Notes under the pieces: generated by a model | Databases searched by the model: none | Seen by the model: only the letters and a program-made list of their open reading frames with translations | Told to the model about the DNA's origin: nothing | NCBI GenBank assembly: GCA_002435755.1 | Contig: DIYH01000008.1 | Span: 1 to 64,000, forward strand | Origin: Flammeovirgaceae bacterium UBA6059 | GTDB taxonomy: Bacteria > Bacteroidota > Bacteroidia > Cytophagales > Cyclobacteriaceae | Reading direction: 5' to 3' | DNA length: 64,000 nucleotides | Translations under genes and position numbers: made by a program | In this document: positions 58,914-64,000 of the stretch, in pieces | Position numbering within the stretch: the first letter of the stretch is position 1 | How the letters are laid out: every line of letters starts with the position of its first letter

Positions 58914-61526
58914 TCAAATCGTAATCTCATCTATGTTCAGGAATTCTACTTCCTTCTGATCATTAAGCGTAATACCAACGACTGCATCCTTACTGATCTT
59001 CCCTGCCAGTATCTCTTTGCTGAGTTCATTAAGGATCCTACGCTGGATCACCCTCTTTAATGGTCTGGCTCCAAACTGAGGATCAAAGCCTTCTTCTCCC
59101 AAGGCATCCAGCACCTCGTCACTTGCCTCCAATTTGATGCCACTTTCCTCAAGTCGCTTCTTGATCAGGTTAAACTGTATCCCGACAATTTTCCTAATGT
59201 CACCTTTACTCAAAGGCCTGAACATGATCGTCTCATCGATCCTATTCAGAAACTCCGGCCTCACTGATTTGCGCAGTAGGTCAAAGACTGATAGTCTTGT
59301 CTCTTCTAATACTGCTTCCTGGTTGTCCAGTGTCATCCTGTCAAAAGCTTCCTGGATCAAGCCGGAACCTATGTTGGTCGTCATGATAATGATTGTATTC
59401 TTGAAATTGGCCACACGGCCTTTGTTATCTGTCAACCTACCATCATCAAGCACCTGAAGTAAGATGTTGAACACATCGGGATGGGCTTTCTCGATCTCGT
59501 CTAGAAGAATCACACTATAAGGCTTCCGACGAACTGACTCGGTCAATTGTCCGCCTTCATCATAACCTACATATCCGGGAGGCGCTCCAATCAATCGACT
59601 TACTGCATGGCGCTCCTGATACTCGGACATATCGATCCGCACCATTGCATTGTCGTCATTGAAGAGGTATTCTGCTAATGCTTTAGCCAATTCGGTCTTA
59701 CCAACACCCGTAGTACCCAGAAATATAAATGAGCCAATCGGGCGTTTCGGATCTTGCAGGCCGGCCCTACTTCTTCTCACAGCATCTGCGACAGCTTGTA
59801 TTGCCTCTCCCTGTCCGGCTACTCTCTTTCCAAGCTCTGACTCCAGATGTAGGAGTTTTTCACGTTCACTTTGGAGCATTTTAGATACAGGTATACCGGT
59901 CCATTTTGCAACTACTTCAGCTATGTCCTCCGCGTCTACTTCTTCTTTAAGTAGTGAAGATTCACCCTGCATTTCCTTAAGTTGCTCCTTGTATTCTTCT
60001 ACTTTTTGCTCGCTCTCTGTGATCTTACCGTACCTGATCTCTGCGACCAATCCATAGTCTCCTGACCTTTCTGCTTGCTCAGCTTCAAGCTTGTATTTCT
60101 CTATGTTTTCTTTCTCTCTTTGCAGTCCCTGGATCACTGATTTCTCGTTTTCCCATTTTGCTTTGAGTTCATTTCTCCTATCGGAAAAATCAGCAATCTC
60201 TTTGTTCAGCTCTTTTTCCTTGTCCTTGTCTCTTTCCCGTCGGATCGCTTCACGCTCGATTTCAAGTTGCATGATCCTGCGATTTAGCTCATCTAATTCT
60301 TCCGGTAGGGAATCTATCTCAATGCGCAACTTAGAAGCAGCCTCATCCATGAGGTCTATCGCCTTATCAGGCAAAAACCTGTCGGAAATATACCGGCTTG
60401 AGAGCTCCACAGCCGAGATCACCGCATCGTCCTTTATGCGCACCCCATGGTGTACTTCATACTTATCCTTAATCCCGCGCAGGATGGAAATGGTATCAGT
60501 CGCACTAGGCTCATCGACGATCACCGACTGGAATCTGCGCTCGAGTGCCTTGTCTTTCTCGATATACTTTTGATACTCCTTGAGAGTAGTAGCTCCGATG
60601 GCATGCAGTTCACCTCGTGCTAAGGCTGGCTTGAGTAAGTTGGCAGCATCCATGGCTCCCTCACCTCCACCACCTGCTCCAATCAGTGTATGGATCTCAT
60701 CTATAAACAAGATGATTTCCCCATTACTATCTGTCACTTCCTTGATCACAGCCTTAAGTCGCTCTTCAAACTCACCTTTGTATTTAGCACCGGCAACCAG
60801 CAATCCCATATCCAGGGAAATGAGGGTTTTGCTCTTGAGGTTTTCGGGTACGTCCCCGTCTACTATCCGCTGGGCCATCCCTTCTACAATAGCCGTCTTA
60901 CCAACCCCAGGTTCACCCAGGAGTATTGGATTGTTCTTAGTACGCCGAGATAGTATCTGCAACACTCTCCTGATCTCTTCATCACGACCAATTACGGGAT
61001 CTATCTTTCCGTCCTCGGCCAGTGTATTCAGGTTCTTGGAGTATCGTTCGAGTGATCTATATTTTGACTCAGCATTTTGGTCTGTTACACGATTGCCGGA
61101 TCGCAGCTCATTGATAGCAGACTTAGTATCTTTTTCATTGAAACCTAGCTCGCGTAGCAGATCACCGACCTTATCTTTTAATATCACCAACGCCAGGATC
61201 ATATGCTCTACAGCTACATAGTCATCCTGAAATTCTTTCATGAAGTCATTAGCCTTCTGCACAACCTGGGCCGAACTATTACTTAAATAAGGCTGTTGCC
61301 CTGATGCTTTAGGATAAGTGCCTAACAATTGATGGAGCTTTTCTTCCAACACCTGCTTATTTGCAGCCAGCTTCTTCATGATGAAGTTGACCACATTATC
61401 ATCTGTCTGGAGGATACCACTCAGCAGATGAGCTGGTTCAATTGAAGGTTGCTGAGCTGCAAGTGCTACCTCAGCTGCCTTGTTGATCGCTTCCTGTCCT
61501 TTTATTGTATAATTATTGAAATTCAT
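58914..61526 (-). CDS. clpB: ATP-dependent disaggregase ClpB
   Basis: The frame extends to 61622, but the ATG at 61526 begins MNFNNYTIKGQEAINKAAEVA, the standard ClpB start, giving 870 residues. It has the Clp_N double repeat (1-145), first AAA+ domain (about 160-345: Walker A GEPGVGKTAIVEG, Walker B ILFIDEIHTL), the coiled-coil middle domain (about 400-525), and second AAA+ domain (about 550-750: Walker A LGTTGVGKTELAK, Walker B ILLDEIEKAHPDV) with the C-terminal D2-small domain. It resolves protein aggregates with DnaK. The M domain and the absence of an IGF/ClpP loop mark it as ClpB rather than ClpA/C. Confidence 0.97.
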   Translation of the reverse strand: MNFNNYTIKGQEAINKAAEVALAAQQPSIEPAHLLSGILQTDDNVVNFIMKKLAANKQVLEEKLHQLLGTYPKASGQQPYLSNSSAQVVQKANDFMKEFQDDYVAVEHMILALVILKDKVGDLLRELGFNEKDTKSAINELRSGNRVTDQNAESKYRSLERYSKNLNTLAEDGKIDPVIGRDEEIRRVLQILSRRTKNNPILLGEPGVGKTAIVEGMAQRIVDGDVPENLKSKTLISLDMGLLVAGAKYKGEFEERLKAVIKEVTDSNGEIILFIDEIHTLIGAGGGGEGAMDAANLLKPALARGELHAIGATTLKEYQKYIEKDKALERRFQSVIVDEPSATDTISILRGIKDKYEVHHGVRIKDDAVISAVELSSRYISDRFLPDKAIDLMDEAASKLRIEIDSLPEELDELNRRIMQLEIEREAIRRERDKDKEKELNKEIADFSDRRNELKAKWENEKSVIQGLQREKENIEKYKLEAEQAERSGDYGLVAEIRYGKITESEQKVEEYKEQLKEMQGESSLLKEEVDAEDIAEVVAKWTGIPVSKMLQSEREKLLHLESELGKRVAGQGEAIQAVADAVRRSRAGLQDPKRPIGSFIFLGTTGVGKTELAKALAEYLFNDDNAMVRIDMSEYQERHAVSRLIGAPPGYVGYDEGGQLTESVRRKPYSVILLDEIEKAHPDVFNILLQVLDDGRLTDNKGRVANFKNTIIIMTTNIGSGLIQEAFDRMTLDNQEAVLEETRLSVFDLLRKSVRPEFLNRIDETIMFRPLSKGDIRKIVGIQFNLIKKRLEESGIKLEASDEVLDALGEEGFDPQFGARPLKRVIQRRILNELSKEILAGKISKDAVVGITLNDQKEVEFLNIDEITI

Positions 61527-61624
61527 TATTTGATTATTTCGAGTCCAGTTCTCCTTTATCAAATACAACTCCAAGTAAAAAACCTCAACATTTAAAGACA
61601 AAATGTCAGTAAACCATAACATTG

Positions 61625-61653
61625 TGGTAGATTTTCAGACATTATGTCTACCA
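61625..61653. promoter_or_regulatory. Palindromic candidate control site upstream of clpB
   Basis: AGACATTATGTCT (61637-61649) is a perfect palindrome around one base, and TGGTAGA (61625-61631) pairs with TCTACCA (61647-61653) as an alternative. It lies about 100 bp upstream of the clpB start and 80 bp before the channel gene on the other strand. It is not a CIRCE element. Binding protein unknown. Confidence 0.4.
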
Positions 61654-61730
61654 AATCTTTGATCTGGCACGTGACTATGTACAGTAGTTTTTTTAATTTC
61701 CCCATCCGATTGAGAGGATGTTGAGACTAC

Positions 61731-62459
61731 ATGAAGAATTTTGACAAGCTATTATTAGTTCTTTCACTTTACGTGGTAGTTGAGCTCTACTTGGGCACGG
61801 TGATCGATTACACACCTGCTATAATGGAGTTCACTTTTTGGGCGGATTTGGTGATCTGCGCTGTGTTCCTGTATGATTTTTTCAGGGGTTTGATCAAAGC
61901 CGATAATAAGTGGCTGTTCATTCGATATCATTGGATCGACTTCATATCATCTATCCCGATGGTAGGTGTGCTCAGGGTTGGGCGTCTGGTCAAAGTATTC
62001 AGAATACTCAGGGTGATCAGGTCAGCAAAAATTGTCTTCCAGTTCTTTAGTGCTAAGAATTCCTTTAACTCATTAAAGAACCTGATCATCCTTAGTGTTG
62101 TGATCATATTTCTGTTCACGCTAAGTATCTATCATTCTGAGCACCTGATCAATCCGCAAATAAGCACTTTTGGTGATGCCCTGTGGTGGACTACAATTAC
62201 CACTATTTCCGTTGGTTTTTTGCAGGACGTTTCTCCGATATCTGTTGAAGGAAAGTTTATCTCTGTGGTACTGTTGCTCCTTGGTATGGTCATATTCAGT
62301 ACCTTGATTGGGGCTATTACTGATTTCTTCATTGAAGACGAAGACATCAACGAAAATGTAAGAAGTCTATCTTCTCAGCTGGATGAAATGCAGGATAAAA
62401 TTGACAACCTCAACGAAAAGCTGGACAAAGTAGGCGAAAAGATCGATTCAAAACTCTAG
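61731..62459 (+). CDS. Ion-channel family protein (two-pore-domain potassium channel like)
   Basis: A 242-residue channel-like protein with membrane segments at about 5-25, 34-50, 66-85 (voltage-sensor-like S4 with periodic arginines: VGRLVKVFRILRVIR), 110-130 and 178-198, and a pore region TFGDALWWTTITTISVGFLQDVSP, where the selectivity-filter position reads TISVGF (canonical TVGYG/TxVGFG). The C-terminus is a coiled coil (LSSQLDEMQDKIDNLNEKLDKVGEKI) for tetramer assembly. Likely a cation (K+-selective) channel; selectivity is not certain because the filter is unusual. Confidence 0.9.
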   Translation: MKNFDKLLLVLSLYVVVELYLGTVIDYTPAIMEFTFWADLVICAVFLYDFFRGLIKADNKWLFIRYHWIDFISSIPMVGVLRVGRLVKVFRILRVIRSAKIVFQFFSAKNSFNSLKNLIILSVVIIFLFTLSIYHSEHLINPQISTFGDALWWTTITTISVGFLQDVSPISVEGKFISVVLLLLGMVIFSTLIGAITDFFIEDEDINENVRSLSSQLDEMQDKIDNLNEKLDKVGEKIDSKL

Positions 62460-62734
62460 CTAGCTGCCCACTACACAAGACTTCAGTCCTCACCGTCAAA
62501 CTAAGCAGATGTCTTTAGATAGATAGTAATTATATCTTACAGCTCTAAACCCTAATCACCACATAAAAATCAAGATGAGAAGTGGTGGACTGCAATACAT
62601 CCTGAATCACACATATCCTGCTAAGTCTCCGGTAGACTTTGTGCTATCACGTCGAATTGATATCTTGAAAAATGAGCCCAAAGCCAATAGAATTGGACAA
62701 CTGGTGCTCATTAGCAGACCAGAACTTTAGGCTT

Positions 62735-63889
62735 ATGGATTTAGACAAGGGTCGAAAACAGAAAAAAGGACAAAAAACTGTTCGTAGAGATTTTCTAAGG
62801 AAATCTGTCATAGGGACAGCCGCTGCTTCTACCGGGCTGATGGCATGTGCCGATGACTCAAAAAATCAGGTCAGTCAAGGGCCTTATATCAACTTTAACA
62901 ATACGTACCTCTGGAAGTTGGTCACGACCTGGCCCCCTAATTTTCCTATTGTGGGATCAGGTTGTACTATGATGGCCGACTGGATCGAGCAAATGTCCGG
63001 TGGTAGAATAAAGATCCAGGTTTATGGAGGTGGAGAGCTGATCCCTTCGCTTGAATGTTTTGATGCAGTGCGCAATGGAGCCGTTGAGATGGGACATGGG
63101 GCCAGTTACTACTGGGCTGGCAAAGTACCCGCTGGACAGTTTTTCTCATCCGTTCCTTTCGGTATGAACGCTCAACAAATGTTTGCATGGGTGATCTCAG
63201 GTGGTGGACTCAAGCTCTGGGAGGAGCTATATGAACCATTCGGATTGATTCCTATTCCTAGCGGAAACACAGGACTACAGATGGGCGGCTGGTTCAACAA
63301 GGAGATCAACACCATTGATGATATCCAAGGACTAAAAATGCGTATTCCTGGATTTGGTGGCAAGGTATTCGCTAAAGCTGGCGGTACAGCTGTAACTGTC
63401 CCAGGAGGGGAGCTCTACACCAATCTCGAACGTGGTGTAATTGACGCAACAGAGTGGATCGGCCCCTTTCATGATTATCTTATGGGTTTTTATCAAGTCG
63501 CTCAATACTATTATTACCCAGGTTGGCATGAGCCCGGTACCATACTAGAATTAATTGTCAACAAAGAGAAATTCGAATCCTTGCCAAGCGATCTCCAGGA
63601 AATCATCAGGGTAGCCTGTTATCGGGTCAATCACTGGATGTGGACAGAGTTTGATGCACAAAACGGCACTTACCTCAAAAAACTAAGGGATGAGGAAAAT
63701 GTAGAGTTCAGGGCATTCCCCAATGAAGTACTTGACGCTTTAAGAGAAAAAACAGCAGAAGTCGTTGAGGAAATCAAAGTGCAAGATCCAAGGGCTGTCA
63801 AGATCTCCGAAGCTTATCACGAATTCAAAGAGAACATTCAGGGTTGGTCCGGTGTGAGTGATCAGTACTACTATGGCACAATGAGGTAA
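62735..63889 (+). CDS. Tat-exported TRAP transporter substrate-binding protein (DctP-like)
   Basis: A frame opens at 62672; the ATG at 62735 gives a normal-length leader and is preferred (384 residues). The leader has the Tat motif (TVRRDFLRKSVIG) and ends in a lipobox-like LMAC, so it is probably a Tat-dependent lipoprotein. The mature part is a DctP-type binding protein: WKLVTTWPPNFPIVGSGCTMMADWIEQMSGGRIKIQVYGGGELIPSLECFDAVRNGAVEMGHGASYYWAGKVPAGQFFSSVPFG, followed by GLKMRIPGFGGKVFAKAGGTAVTVPGGELYTNLERGVIDATEWIGPFHDY. TRAP-type binding of carboxylates such as keto acids is expected; the permease genes would lie just beyond the right edge if the usual order holds. Confidence 0.9.
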   Translation: MDLDKGRKQKKGQKTVRRDFLRKSVIGTAAASTGLMACADDSKNQVSQGPYINFNNTYLWKLVTTWPPNFPIVGSGCTMMADWIEQMSGGRIKIQVYGGGELIPSLECFDAVRNGAVEMGHGASYYWAGKVPAGQFFSSVPFGMNAQQMFAWVISGGGLKLWEELYEPFGLIPIPSGNTGLQMGGWFNKEINTIDDIQGLKMRIPGFGGKVFAKAGGTAVTVPGGELYTNLERGVIDATEWIGPFHDYLMGFYQVAQYYYYPGWHEPGTILELIVNKEKFESLPSDLQEIIRVACYRVNHWMWTEFDAQNGTYLKKLRDEENVEFRAFPNEVLDALREKTAEVVEEIKVQDPRAVKISEAYHEFKENIQGWSGVSDQYYYGTMR

Positions 63890-64000
63890 TAGACAATGCG
63901 TTCAAAGCATATGCCTGCAGGCCCCAGGCTCAATCGCCTAACAAATCTTTGCCCAAAACAATCTCTCATTTGTCGTTTCGAGTGTATTAATTCATCAGGG

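Noticed and set aside
60580..61221. Plus-strand frame of 213 codons opposite clpB
   Set aside because: It lies wholly inside clpB, whose AAA+ motifs are all intact, and its product is Ser/Leu-rich with no domain.
61527..61730. CIRCE or sigma-32-type heat-shock site before clpB
   Set aside because: Neither the CIRCE inverted repeat TTAGCACTC-N9-GAGTGCTAA nor a convincing sigma-32 box is present; only the unrelated AGACAT palindrome is seen.

Overview
The window looks like the chromosome of a marine-type Bacteroidota, most likely order Cytophagales. Evidence is a moderate GC content, frequent start codons without a strong Shine-Dalgarno, Bacteroidota-style promoter boxes (TTTG about 20 nt before TAnnTTTG), LytS/LytTR and TPR-HisKA_3 signalling pairs, TonB-dependent receptor with a carboxypeptidase-like N-terminal domain, LptD, and many secreted TPR, ankyrin and beta-propeller proteins. 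No rRNA, tRNA or CRISPR array was recognised.

Layout. 1-4 kb: two tandem, nearly identical TPR sensor histidine kinases (the first runs off the left edge). 4.3-8.1 kb: a plus-strand run of secreted beta-propeller proteins and a lipoprotein. 8.1-11.1 kb: an accessory patch with a REP-associated tyrosine transposase (RAYT) lying between two mirror-image palindromes, two gamma-glutamylcyclotransferase-like paralogues around an FkbM methyltransferase, and a palindrome pair without transposase. 11-18.7 kb: LytTR/LytS two-component system, a secreted ankyrin protein, a broken serine hydrolase, a Crp-like regulator, a decayed RAYT copy, an ArsR-AHSA1 operon with two visible operators, and an RhlE helicase.

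19.1-24.1 kb is the most unusual part: single unrelated genes separated by 120-260 bp structured spacers. The first bases of a unit are the exact reverse complement of the bases that begin its downstream spacer (12, 8, 9 and 6 bp in four successive units). That is the geometry of integron gene cassettes with attC sites, but no integrase is in the window and the spacers are mostly longer than classical attC. I read it as an integron-like cassette cluster.

24.3-42 kb: TonB receptor, acetyltransferases, CDGSH protein, ECF sigma factor operon, secreted GH65 enzyme, DUF547/beta-barrel protein, MATE pump, NUDIX hydrolase, TonB-like protein, Spy-like protein, rnhB, gcvT, comB. 42.8-46.2 kb: a tight six-gene minus-strand housekeeping operon including dtd and MazG-like pyrophosphohydrolase. 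46.3-64 kb: IscA-like protein, folB, DivIVA-like protein, WD40 protein, phosphopantetheinyl transferase, thioredoxin-like protein, acyl-CoA carboxylase beta, an envelope block (MlaD-like, amidase, LptD), VOC protein, META lipoprotein, clpB, a potassium-channel-like protein and a Tat-exported TRAP-type binding protein.

All calls rest on reading the sequence and family knowledge; no database search was run. Several starts were moved from the longest reading frame to an internal ATG where a signal peptide or family start supports it.
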